Source: Bacteroidota bacterium (GTDB taxonomy: Bacteria > Bacteroidota > Bacteroidia > B-17B0 > Aurantibacillaceae). From it: DNA of 64,000 nt. The translations under genes and the position numbers were made by a program. Shown here piece by piece: positions 55,401 through 62,734 of this stretch (position 1 is its first letter; each line of letters starts with the position of its first letter). The DNA is taken from positions 62,001 to 126,000 of the forward strand of contig JADJSH010000012.1 in the NCBI GenBank assembly GCA_016711805.1, written 5' to 3'. The notes beneath the pieces are model-generated. The model did no database searches, was not told the DNA's origin, and worked only from the letters and a program-made list of their open reading frames with translations.

Positions 55401-56068
55401 TAATTGCAAATGCTACAACTTCGTCTGTTTGTATTGGATCTAATGTTACATTAACTGGAGCAGGAGCTTCAACTTATACTTGGACAAATGGGGTTATTGA
55501 TGGGGTTTCATTTACTCCATCTACTACTGCTTCTTATACAGTTTCTGGAACAGATTTGAATGGTTGTGTTAATTCTGCACCACTATTAGTTACTGTAAAT
55601 AATTTACCAAATGTAACAGCTAATAGTACAAGCACTTTAGCTTGTCTTGGCGATAATCTTGTTTTAACTGGCGGAGGTGCATCAACGTATACATGGACAG
55701 GGAGTGTTTTAGACGGAACACCATTTATTGCTGCTGCTTCAGATTCATATACCGTAACTGGAGTTGATGCTAATGGTTGCATCAATACAGCGACAGTTTC
55801 AATTTCCGTTAATATTTGTACAGGAATACAGCAATTAACTGCTAATTCAAATTCAGTGTTAGTATTTCCAAATCCTAATAATGGGGAGTTTACAATTCAA
55901 TCTCATATAGCAGATGTTATAAATGTAACTAACGAGTTAGGTCAAGTAGTTGAAGCATTTGAATTAACTCAACAAAATAATTTCTCTTATAGAGTGAACC
56001 ATTTACAAAACGGAATTTATTTCTTAGTTGGTAAAACAATTAAACAAAAAGTAATTGTGAGTAAATAG
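52499..56068 (+). CDS. Large T9SS-exported kelch-like/Ig-like surface protein
   Basis: 1189 residues with a signal peptide (to about KSQ). Six kelch-like propeller repeats of about 65-75 residues follow (about 25-455), each with W.SG, YGTKG, PGGR, NLWLYGGNG-type and LNDLWKYN motifs. Next come about nine Ig-like repeats of 70-80 residues (about 460-1110), each with a paired-Cys pattern (VCxG...GC), LTASGANTYTW and YTVTGTD. The C-terminal 75 residues are a type A T9SS sorting domain (FPNPNNGEFTI, LGQVVEAF, GIYFLVG, KQKVIVSK). A surface adhesin or glycan-binding role is likely but unproven. Directly downstream of the LytTR regulator. Confidence 0.9.
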   Translation: MKKLLLFIAVINLFQAKSQSAQFAWIKGSSANYQYGVYGTQGVSNATNLPGFRSDHVSWTNNTGSLWMFGGTGYAVSGAAGQLNDLWKYNVSLNEWTWMKGPSTINQIGAYGTKGISSATTTPGSRYSSATWIDNSGNLWLFGGNGRATTATTGYLNDLWKFDVTTNEWTWMSGSNAINQVGTYGTKGVPTASTIPGGRYDAVTWIDNSGNLWLHGGNGLATTGSGGLLNDLWKYNVLTNQWTWVSGGNAINSVGTYGTKGTSGPSNVPGGRSGAKGFKDSNGDLWIYGGNGIPASIGVGMLCDLWKYSFTNNQWTWMSGTSIGGSVGVYGSKGFPSASNYPGGRMNMTSWVDSQNNFWLYGGYGAGSVAGNGALNDLWMYNTLNNTWVWTSGANSTGQVAVYGTQGVSSATNTPGGRYKSSSWTDNAGAFWLYGGTVVGGERSDLWKIDVCLAPASPSAASQTICVGSSGTLTATGNANLGWYSGATGGTYLGSGSVYVTPTLTSSATYYVQDSSCAQSLRTPIVVTATQPTITIAGTNTVCSNSSATLTASGASTYTWSTSQVTNTISVAPTSTTIYTVTGTDAFGCISTKTKTLTTIALPAVAIAGSGSVCAGSGLFLTASGANTYTWNTGSTATSILAAPASSFVYTVTGRTTSTGCVKTQTALVTVQQVTATITGNFSVCLGSTSVLTASGANSYTWTSNVIGAAYGPTVTAFPSASFNYSLTAKDLQGCTKTQTFVVSPLANPTVSIIVPATQCAGTNITLTGAGASTYTWQPGNIVGTTAVVSPTTNMSYSVTGSAANTCTNSTSAFISVNAKPNISIVSTPSVICAGASVNLSGAGGITNGYTWSTGATTFSTLVSPSVTTTYSLIGTAVNTCTNSAVKTITVNPLPTLTVTGNNVLCAGNSTTLTASGANTYTWSAGFLVPTIGVTPLSSTNYSVIGKDANNCTNTTTYSVTVNALPVVIANATTSSVCIGSNVTLTGAGASTYTWTNGVIDGVSFTPSTTASYTVSGTDLNGCVNSAPLLVTVNNLPNVTANSTSTLACLGDNLVLTGGGASTYTWTGSVLDGTPFIAAASDSYTVTGVDANGCINTATVSISVNICTGIQQLTANSNSVLVFPNPNNGEFTIQSHIADVINVTNELGQVVEAFELTQQNNFSYRVNHLQNGIYFLVGKTIKQKVIVSK

Positions 56069-56086
56069 TATATTATGTTTTTTCCA

Positions 56087-56117
56087 AAAAAGCCTCTTTG
56101 AAAATAAGAGGCTTTTT
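56087..56117 (+). terminator. Terminator after the kelch/Ig gene
   Basis: Perfect 12-base stem AAAAAGCCTCTT (56087-56098) with AAGAGGCTTTTT (56106-56117), 7-nt loop, ending in T residues. Confidence 0.85.
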
Positions 56118-56125
56118 GTTTTTAT

Positions 56126-56179
56126 AAACTCAAACTGGCCATTAATAAACTCAAATGTGCTATTCGTAAAATGAACTGA
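56126..56179. repeat. Three 21-bp-spaced degenerate direct repeats
   Basis: AAACTCAAACTG (56126-56137), AAACTCAAATGTG (56147-56159) and AAAATGAACTGA (56168-56179) begin exactly 21 bp apart. On the minus strand the third contains CAGTTCAT, identical to the core of the LytTR-like sites upstream. The same period makes a further regulator-binding array possible, in opposite orientation. Confidence 0.4.
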
Positions 56180-56252
56180 TAATTTTAGTATTTAAGGTCT
56201 AATTTAGTAAAAGACTTATCTGATTTAATAATTTGTATCTAGTTCTGTATTT

Positions 56253-56492
56253 ATGAGTCAGAAAACGATAAATAGCCACATTATAAAGATTTCACATCCT
56301 CTGAATGATCATGTGAATTCATCAGTCAGTAAAATAAATATTTTCTTAACTGATTTGCAAGGACAGATTATTATAGAACAACAAAATGTTAATTGGATCG
56401 ATATCTCTAATCAACCTAAAGGTTTTTATATTGCTTTTTTAACAGATTTACAAGGAGGTTTAATTAAGAAAATTAGAGTCATTAAAGAGTAA
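56253..56492 (+). CDS. Orphan T9SS sorting-domain-like mini-protein
   Basis: 79 residues that align in layout with a type A T9SS C-terminal domain alone: ISHPLNDHV in the place of the usual PNP-x-D motif, LTDLQGQIIIEQQ, IDISNQPKGFYIAFL and the basic end KKIRVIKE. There is no signal peptide, so it could not use T9SS as it stands. It may be a remnant of a cargo gene or a recombination cassette, or a small regulator that mimics the domain. Its own terminator follows at 56528-56558. Confidence 0.6.
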   Translation: MSQKTINSHIIKISHPLNDHVNSSVSKINIFLTDLQGQIIIEQQNVNWIDISNQPKGFYIAFLTDLQGGLIKKIRVIKE

Positions 56493-56527
56493 ATTATAGT
56501 ACTTTTTTTCATGTGGTGCTATAATTT

Positions 56528-56558
56528 AAGCCTCTCGCTAGTTGAGAGGCTTTTTTTT
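56528..56558 (+). terminator. Terminator after the orphan sorting domain
   Basis: AAGCCTCTC (56528-56536) with GAGAGGCTT (56544-56552) and an eight-T run. Confidence 0.8.
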
Positions 56559-56640
56559 GTGGTAAAAAGTTCAAATCTCGCTTAACTATTTAGCGTTTTA
56601 ATTGTTAAGTTTATATGTTGAAATTTTATAAAATATAATT

Positions 56641-56958
56641 ATGGTACAATTAAGCACAGATACAGATTTTGAATCTCTATTAAAAGATAATAATAAAGTG
56701 ATTGTTAAATATTTTGCCGATTGGTGTGGCTCATGTAAATTATTTGCCCCAAAATACAAACGTCATTCAAACGATGAATCTAATTCAGATATTTTATTTT
56801 TAGAAGTAAATGCCGAAGAAAATGAAAAAGCACGTAAACTAGGTGGAGTTGATAATCTGCCCTATTTAGCAAGTTTTAAAAATGGCGTTTTATTAGAAGG
56901 CACCGCTACTAGTAAGGAAGAGTATTTACAAAAAATGATAGATGATTTAAGAAAGTAA
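56641..56958 (+). CDS. Thioredoxin family protein
   Basis: 105 residues, no signal peptide, so cytoplasmic. Active site WCGSC (Cys29, Cys32) replaces the usual WCGPC; the cis-Pro loop is in NLPYLASF. A disulfide reductase or thiol-handling role is expected. The Ser in the active site may raise its redox potential, an inference from other thioredoxin-like proteins. Paired with the DUF6952 gene 2 bp downstream. Confidence 0.9.
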   Translation: MVQLSTDTDFESLLKDNNKVIVKYFADWCGSCKLFAPKYKRHSNDESNSDILFLEVNAEENEKARKLGGVDNLPYLASFKNGVLLEGTATSKEEYLQKMIDDLRK

Positions 56959-56960
56959 TT

Positions 56961-57200
56961 ATGCAAATACCAGTTATCAAAAAATTAGTAGAGCAATATT
57001 CCTTAGCTCAACTCCAATCTGCTGAAGAAGCGATGATGGAAGAACAAAAACCAGCAATTGACGTAGAAGGTAAAGATGAAGGTGAATGTTTAACTCATGT
57101 CCTTGCCTCTATTTACATTAAAGAGAAGATGGAACAAGGCACTGCTTTTAATCAAGCATTAAGAGATTTTAGCCAAAGAGTTAGAAAAAGTATTAGTTAG
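56961..57200 (+). CDS. DUF6952 family protein
   Basis: 79 residues, acidic and helical. The pattern IPVIKKLVEQYS, EEAMMEEQKP and VEGKDEGECLTHVLA matches small Bacteroidota proteins that I recall as DUF6952, often found next to a thioredoxin gene as here. Cytoplasmic; function unknown. Probably translated with the thioredoxin. Confidence 0.7.
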   Translation: MQIPVIKKLVEQYSLAQLQSAEEAMMEEQKPAIDVEGKDEGECLTHVLASIYIKEKMEQGTAFNQALRDFSQRVRKSIS

Positions 57201-57245
57201 TCTTTTGGCTATTTTCATTTCGGGCAAAGTCGAGAAGAAATAATT

Positions 57246-58682
57246 TTATTTAACCAACTCTAACACTTTTTTCATATCTACATCTTCTCCATTTAATACA
57301 TCCTCTTTTGTATAGTTTGTTGGATAATCTGACATTAAGCCTCTTCCTTCATTTTTCACATCAATATCATGATACAAATGATATAAGGGAATGTGAACAA
57401 TAACTTTTGAATTAGGTAGAATTATTTTTCCACTGATAGCGGCGTTGCTGCCAGCAACATTCGCACCGGTTTCTTCGCCTATAATAATTGCGTTGCTTTT
57501 GTGTTTCAAGTAAGTAGAAGTGACTCCACTCATCGAAAAAGATCTGCCGTTTGTTAACACATAAATTTGTCCTTTAAATTGTTTTCTACGTTTTGGAAAC
57601 GAAATAAAATAATGCCTCAATTTTCCATTCTTAAATCTCTCTGGGGGTCGTAACGCAAACATAATTGGAACAGCGCGCATTCCAAAATCCATTTTGTATT
57701 TTGGATTAAAAGCGGTTGTGTTTACTTTTTTATCAAAGGGCAATACTATTTTTTTATCTATTAGGTATGATAATAAGTTTAATCCCAAATTTATCTGTCC
57801 ACCGCCATTATCTCTTAGGTCAATTACTAAATGTTGAATATTTTGATGATTAATATCTTTAAATGTCTTTCTAAAAAAACTTCGCCAACGTGCTCCTTTA
57901 AAGCCGTTAATATCTATAACTGCAATGGGTTTGCTACTTTTAATAATAGAGTAACTGCAGGTTTTAGTTTTTCTTAATGGAACTAATGAATCTTTTTTTG
58001 AAAGGATGAGCGTGTCTTTTAATGATGAAATTGCTCTTAATTTATAATCACTGATGCTATTATTTTGATGTTTTATTTTTACTGTATAATCAAATTTAAA
58101 ACCGTAACAGAAAGAATAATAGTATTTAAATGAATTATAACGTGTGCTCTGTTTTTTATAAGTTTCGTTATATCCATCAGATGTTGTGATAGAATAAATG
58201 TTTTTTAAAATCGTATTAACAGGTCGTTTGTCGATATGCAATATTTCATCTCCTGGCTTAATGGTTGTGTCAGAAGAAAGGTTGTTCAATACAATTAATT
58301 TATTAGAATCTGCTACAAAAACATTAAGTGGTAAAATTGGTCGATTTGTTTTTTTTATCGCTTTAGCATATTTTTTAGATGCCGCTGCGTCGGTATGACC
58401 GCAGCCTATTTTGGCGACAATACGTTTAATGTAAAAACGTATTTGCATTTCAGTTAATGGCGTATCAATCTTTGCTTCTTGACTTAAAACAAAGGCATGC
58501 AAGCTGTCTTTACTAATATATCTATATGGATCGGGATGAAACTTGGTAAGATATTTTTCGGTGTAGTCAATATCTTCTAATACTTGTTTAACGGAGTATT
58601 TTTTTCTTATATCAAAACCTTTTTTTTGAGATAAACCACTCAAGCAAATTATAAAACATAATATACTTAAGTATACTTTCAT
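57246..58682 (-). CDS. S41 family (C-terminal processing peptidase-like) protein
   Basis: 478 residues. Signal peptide (to about GLSQ), then a cap region and a PDZ-like loop (TIKPGDEILHIDKRPV, about 139-155). The peptidase domain shows HLVIDLRDNGGGQ, a likely catalytic Ser383 in NGRSFSMSG and IGEETGANVAGS. It probably cleaves periplasmic or outer-membrane proteins. Its ATG overlaps the gldC stop by one base, so the two are co-transcribed. Confidence 0.88.
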   Translation of the reverse strand: MKVYLSILCFIICLSGLSQKKGFDIRKKYSVKQVLEDIDYTEKYLTKFHPDPYRYISKDSLHAFVLSQEAKIDTPLTEMQIRFYIKRIVAKIGCGHTDAAASKKYAKAIKKTNRPILPLNVFVADSNKLIVLNNLSSDTTIKPGDEILHIDKRPVNTILKNIYSITTSDGYNETYKKQSTRYNSFKYYYSFCYGFKFDYTVKIKHQNNSISDYKLRAISSLKDTLILSKKDSLVPLRKTKTCSYSIIKSSKPIAVIDINGFKGARWRSFFRKTFKDINHQNIQHLVIDLRDNGGGQINLGLNLLSYLIDKKIVLPFDKKVNTTAFNPKYKMDFGMRAVPIMFALRPPERFKNGKLRHYFISFPKRRKQFKGQIYVLTNGRSFSMSGVTSTYLKHKSNAIIIGEETGANVAGSNAAISGKIILPNSKVIVHIPLYHLYHDIDVKNEGRGLMSDYPTNYTKEDVLNGEDVDMKKVLELVK

Positions 58683-59011
58683 TAATCGTTTACTAAAACG
58701 CCCATACGTTTTCCTAATCCGCTCATATATTCTCTTAATTCTTTTACGGTAGCTTCATCATTAGTGGCACGTAAATAAGTATCTGTTAATGTTGTAATGT
58801 TTTGATGGAAAAATTTTTTCATTTCATCCACACTCATGTCTTTTGTCCATAAATCAATGCGCATGGTATTGTTTTCTTTTTCGTCCCAAAGGGCTAGCAT
58901 CATGCTTTTACAAATACTACCTTCGTTAGCATCCGGAGCTTCCCATTCAATTTTATGTGGCAATTGGTTTTCGTCAACGGTTATCTTAAGTTTTATCTCT
59001 GAAGTTGTCAT
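58682..59011 (-). CDS. gldC: Gliding motility protein GldC
   Basis: 109 residues. The segments SEIKLKITVDENQLPHKIEW, MRIDLWTKDMSVDEMKKFFH and the soluble alpha/beta pattern match GldC. No signal peptide, so cytoplasmic. In Flavobacterium loss of GldC impairs gliding and its exact step is unclear. Overlaps the S41 gene by one base; divergent from the rlmI-like gene with 87 bp between. Confidence 0.9.
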   Translation of the reverse strand: MTTSEIKLKITVDENQLPHKIEWEAPDANEGSICKSMMLALWDEKENNTMRIDLWTKDMSVDEMKKFFHQNITTLTDTYLRATNDEATVKELREYMSGLGKRMGVLVND

Positions 59012-59086
59012 AGTCTATAAATTTACAAAAACTCAAATTTAGTTAAAATATTTACGCTATTTTCTTAAAAACACTCAATAATACAA

Positions 59087-59094
59087 TACATTTG
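59087..59094 (+). promoter_or_regulatory. -7 element of the rlmI-like gene, implying a leaderless transcript
   Basis: TACATTTG (59087-59094) matches TAnnTTTG, and the ATG starts at 59099, only four bases after it. Transcription would begin at or within a base or two of the start codon. Confidence 0.5.
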
Positions 59095-59098
59095 TGTT

Positions 59099-60283
59099 AT
59101 GATAGAATATCCAAGATTAACCTTACATAATGGCAAAGAATTGCCTGTTTTACGCTTTCACCCATGGATTTTTTCGGGGGCTATTAAAACGCAAGATTCT
59201 AATATTAAAGATGGGGATGTAGTAGAGGTTTACTCTGCCAAACAACAGTTTTTGGGAATGGCTCAGTACCAAAAGGGAAGCATTACAGGTCGTATTATTT
59301 CCTTTAGCAAACAACAAGTAAATGTTGATTTTTGGGTAAAAAAAATTGAAAAAGCCTTTGCCTATCGGCAGTTTTTGAATTTGGCTAACAATTCTCATAC
59401 AAATGTATATCGTTTAATATTTGGAGAAGGTGATGGTTGTCCGGGTTTAATTATGGATTTTTATAACGGACATATCGTTTTTCAAGCACACAGCATTGGT
59501 ATGCACAAATGTAGAATTGACATTACTGAAGCTTTAAAAAATGTGTATGGTTCTAATTTAAAAAGCGTCTATGATAAAAGTTCTGAAACATTACCAAAAG
59601 ACTATTCGGCTGGTTTAGCTAACGAATTTTTATATGGCTCATGTAACGAAGACTTAATTGTTATTGAAAATGATGTGAAATTTTACATTGATTTTATTAA
59701 CGGACAAAAAACAGGATTCTTTATTGACCAGCGTGAAAACAGAGAATTACTCGGGAATTATAGCAAAGGAAAACGTGTATTAAATACGTTTTCATACACG
59801 GGTGGTTTTTCCATGTATGCAGCTAAGCATGGTTGCGAGATCATTCACTCTGTTGATTCAAGTGCAAAAGCAATAGAATTATGTAATAAGAATGCGATTT
59901 TAAATAATGCAACAAATCACGAAGGTTTTGCGGTAGATACCTTTGATTATTTAAAAGATCATGGTAAAAATTACGACATTATTATTTTAGATCCTCCTGC
60001 ATTTGCCAAGAGTAGAGATGTATCGCATAATGCCGTCATTGGCTACAAACGTTTAAATCAAATGGCTTTACAAAATATTAAAAAGGGAGGTATTTTATTT
60101 ACGTTTTCTTGTTCAGGTGTTATTGATAAAAAATTATTTTATAATACCGTTACAGCGGCTGCTATCGAATCTCGTAGAAACATGAAATTATTACATACGC
60201 TTTCTCAGCCTGCCGATCATACAATTACGCCTAATTTTCCGGAGGGTGAGTATTTAAAAGGCTTAGCATTTTATGTGGAGTAA
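59099..60283 (+). CDS. Class I SAM-dependent rRNA methyltransferase, RlmI-like
   Basis: 394 residues. N-terminal PUA domain (about 2-75), an EEHEE-like middle part (IFGEGDGCPGLIMDFY), then the Rossmann methyltransferase with NTFSYTGGFSMYAAKHG (SAM site) and ILDPPAFAKS (catalytic DPP-F motif). RlmI methylates C1962 of 23S rRNA at C5, but close relatives modify other targets. Hence the family name rather than a firm symbol. Confidence 0.88.
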   Translation: MIEYPRLTLHNGKELPVLRFHPWIFSGAIKTQDSNIKDGDVVEVYSAKQQFLGMAQYQKGSITGRIISFSKQQVNVDFWVKKIEKAFAYRQFLNLANNSHTNVYRLIFGEGDGCPGLIMDFYNGHIVFQAHSIGMHKCRIDITEALKNVYGSNLKSVYDKSSETLPKDYSAGLANEFLYGSCNEDLIVIENDVKFYIDFINGQKTGFFIDQRENRELLGNYSKGKRVLNTFSYTGGFSMYAAKHGCEIIHSVDSSAKAIELCNKNAILNNATNHEGFAVDTFDYLKDHGKNYDIIILDPPAFAKSRDVSHNAVIGYKRLNQMALQNIKKGGILFTFSCSGVIDKKLFYNTVTAAAIESRRNMKLLHTLSQPADHTITPNFPEGEYLKGLAFYVE

Positions 60284-60348
60284 AAATTAGTGTTGAACGG
60301 AAATTGTTTTTAGTAATAATGAATTAAATTCGTACATCAAATTACGCT

Positions 60349-61299
60349 ATGAACCCAATTTTAGAAGTAAAAAATATCAATAAGCAATATGGCAATCATA
60401 CTGCTTTAAAAGATGTGAGCTTAATTGTTGAACCTCAAAAAATATTCGGTTTACTAGGACCAAATGGCGCAGGCAAAACCTCTTTGATTCGCATCATTAA
60501 TCAAATTACAGGCCCCGATAGTGGCGAAGTTTTATTTAATGGAGAGAAATTAGCACCTAAACATGTTGATTTTATTGGTTATTTGCCAGAGGAGAGAGGA
60601 TTGTACAAAAAAATGTCGGTTGGGGAGCAAGTGATGTATTTAGCTCAATTAAAGGGTTTAAAGAAAGCAGATGCCAAAGTTAAATTGAAGGAGTGGTTCA
60701 TTAAATTTGAAATTGAATCTTGGTGGGATAAAAAAATTGAGGAGTTAAGTAAAGGTATGCAGCAAAAAGTTCAATTTATTGTTACGGTTTTGCATGAGCC
60801 TAAATTATTAATTTTGGATGAGCCCTTTAGTGGTTTTGATCCCATTAACGCTCAATTAATAAAAAACGAAATTTTAGAATTAAGAGATAAAGGTGCTACT
60901 ATTATTTTTTCCACACATAATATGGGAAGTGTAGAAGAGTTATGTGATAATATTGCTTTGATTAATAAAGCTGAAAAATTATTAGATGGTTCCGTAAAAG
61001 ATATTCGTAAACAATACAAGAGTAACACTTATAATATTGGTTTTAAAGGAAACTTGATGGGCTTTACCAATGCTTTATGGGCAGGCGCAGAGTTGCTTGA
61101 TAAAAAATCTGAAGACGATGTACATCATGTAACTGTAAAAATGTTACGTCAAAATAAACCAAACGATTTGTTTCAAGCAGTTATAAATCATGCTGAAATA
61201 CTTTCATTTAATGAAGTAGTTCCTTCCATGAATGATATTTTCATTTCGGTAGTAGAAAACAAAACAACGGTAAATACACAAAGCTCTTTCACAGAATAA
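60349..61299 (+). CDS. ABC transporter ATP-binding protein (NatA-like)
   Basis: 316 residues. Walker A GPNGAGKT, signature LSKGMQQKVQF, Walker B LLILDEPFSGFDP and the switch His in FSTHNMG are present. The C-terminal about 80 residues form a DUF4162-like tail found in NatA/YhaQ-type exporters. Works with the permease 10 bp downstream. The sequence differs from the GldA type, so it is not proposed as the partner of GldF/GldG. Confidence 0.9.
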   Translation: MNPILEVKNINKQYGNHTALKDVSLIVEPQKIFGLLGPNGAGKTSLIRIINQITGPDSGEVLFNGEKLAPKHVDFIGYLPEERGLYKKMSVGEQVMYLAQLKGLKKADAKVKLKEWFIKFEIESWWDKKIEELSKGMQQKVQFIVTVLHEPKLLILDEPFSGFDPINAQLIKNEILELRDKGATIIFSTHNMGSVEELCDNIALINKAEKLLDGSVKDIRKQYKSNTYNIGFKGNLMGFTNALWAGAELLDKKSEDDVHHVTVKMLRQNKPNDLFQAVINHAEILSFNEVVPSMNDIFISVVENKTTVNTQSSFTE

Positions 61300-61309
61300 A
61301 CTTTATACG

Positions 61310-62653
61310 ATGAACAAATTATTTTTAATCATACAACGCGAATACTTTTCTAGAGTTAAGAAAAAATCATTTTTAATTATGACCATTTTAGGTCCGTTAT
61401 TAATGGCAGGTGTGATGATTGTTCCAATATGGCTTGCCATGAGAGATAAAACTGAACATCAAGTTTTTGTTTTAGATCATAGCGGCTTGTTTATAGATAA
61501 AATGCCTAATACCAAAGAAATTAAATTTACTTATGGAGTAGGCTCCATTGCTGATGCAAAGGCTAAGTTAAAAGATGGTCCGTTTGATTTGGTCATGGAA
61601 ATCGACATTGAAACCATTAATGCTTTTAAAGCAACTCCATTTTTATATTACAAAAAACAACCTGGCATCGCTGTTCAGCAATATATAACCAATACAATGG
61701 AGAATATTTTGTTTGATTATCGCCTGCAAGGAGATAGTATTGACGTAACAAAAATTGACAAAGCTAGAAGACCCGTTGAAATCATCACTTTAAAAGTAAA
61801 AGAAGACGGTGCTGATGAAAAAACAAATACCGAATTAAATATGGGAGTAGGTATGTTTTTTGGCGTAGCTATTTACTTTATGATATTCCTTTACGGTTCT
61901 CAAGTTATGCGAGGTGTCATTGAAGAAAAAACAAGTCGTATTGTAGAAGTTATTGTGTCTTCTGTAAAACCATTTCAATTAATGCTTGGTAAAATTATTG
62001 GTGTTGCTTTGGTTGGATTGACTCAATTTATTTTATGGATAGTTTTAACAACCTTAATTTATATTGGAATCACAAGCACAATTTTTAAAGATCAAATTCA
62101 GGACACCATAACACAAAATGCTCAGATAGAAAAAGTCATGAAAAACGACATTCTATCTCAATCTAATAAAATGGAGAAAGTAGCAACTCCCAATGAAGTT
62201 ATTAATATGCATAATTTTGCAGATGGTTTAAATGTGCCATTATTGATAAGCAGTTTCGCTTTTTATTTTTTATTCGGGTATTTGTTATATGCTGCTTTAT
62301 TTGCGGCAGTTGGCTCAGCTGTTGATAGTGAAGCCGATACTCAGCAATTTATTTTACCAGTCACCATACCGCTTATTTTAAGTTTTGTAATAGCTCAAGC
62401 CATTATGTCGAACCCAAATAGTTCCATGGCGCAGTTTTTCTCTATTTTCCCATTAACATCACCTATTGTGATGATGGTACGTTTGCCGTTTGGTGTGCCT
62501 GCTTGGGAACTCGCTTTATCCATGGTGTTTTTAGTACTAGGGTTCTTGTTTTTTACCTGGTTGGCAGGTAAAATCTACCGTACAGGTATTTTGATGTATG
62601 GTAAAAAAACGACTTGGAAAGAACTAGGAAAATGGTTGTTTTACAAGGGGTAG
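61310..62653 (+). CDS. ABC transporter permease (NatB/ABC-2 family)
   Basis: 447 residues. One N-terminal membrane helix (about 18-40, after a basic QREYFSRVKKKSF start), a large extracytoplasmic domain (about 45-175) and then five to six membrane helices. The EEKTSRIVEVIVSSVKP segment is typical of ABC-2 permeases of the NatB class. Exported substrate unknown (NatAB of Bacillus exports Na+). Forms one operon with the ATPase before it. Confidence 0.88.
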   Translation: MNKLFLIIQREYFSRVKKKSFLIMTILGPLLMAGVMIVPIWLAMRDKTEHQVFVLDHSGLFIDKMPNTKEIKFTYGVGSIADAKAKLKDGPFDLVMEIDIETINAFKATPFLYYKKQPGIAVQQYITNTMENILFDYRLQGDSIDVTKIDKARRPVEIITLKVKEDGADEKTNTELNMGVGMFFGVAIYFMIFLYGSQVMRGVIEEKTSRIVEVIVSSVKPFQLMLGKIIGVALVGLTQFILWIVLTTLIYIGITSTIFKDQIQDTITQNAQIEKVMKNDILSQSNKMEKVATPNEVINMHNFADGLNVPLLISSFAFYFLFGYLLYAALFAAVGSAVDSEADTQQFILPVTIPLILSFVIAQAIMSNPNSSMAQFFSIFPLTSPIVMMVRLPFGVPAWELALSMVFLVLGFLFFTWLAGKIYRTGILMYGKKTTWKELGKWLFYKG

Positions 62654-62734
62654 GGTTTTTCGATAAAAAGCCTATTTTTCCCAACCAAAAACTTTGCTAT
62701 TGATTCAAATTTCCTATATTCGTAGTGATATATT

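Noticed and set aside
52499..56068. CRISPR-like direct repeats
   Set aside because: The repetition is at protein level in a long open frame with kelch and Ig motifs; no constant repeat with unique spacers.
60349..62653. GldA and partner permease for the gliding transporter
   Set aside because: The ATPase carries a DUF4162-like tail and is paired with a NatB-type permease, unlike GldA.
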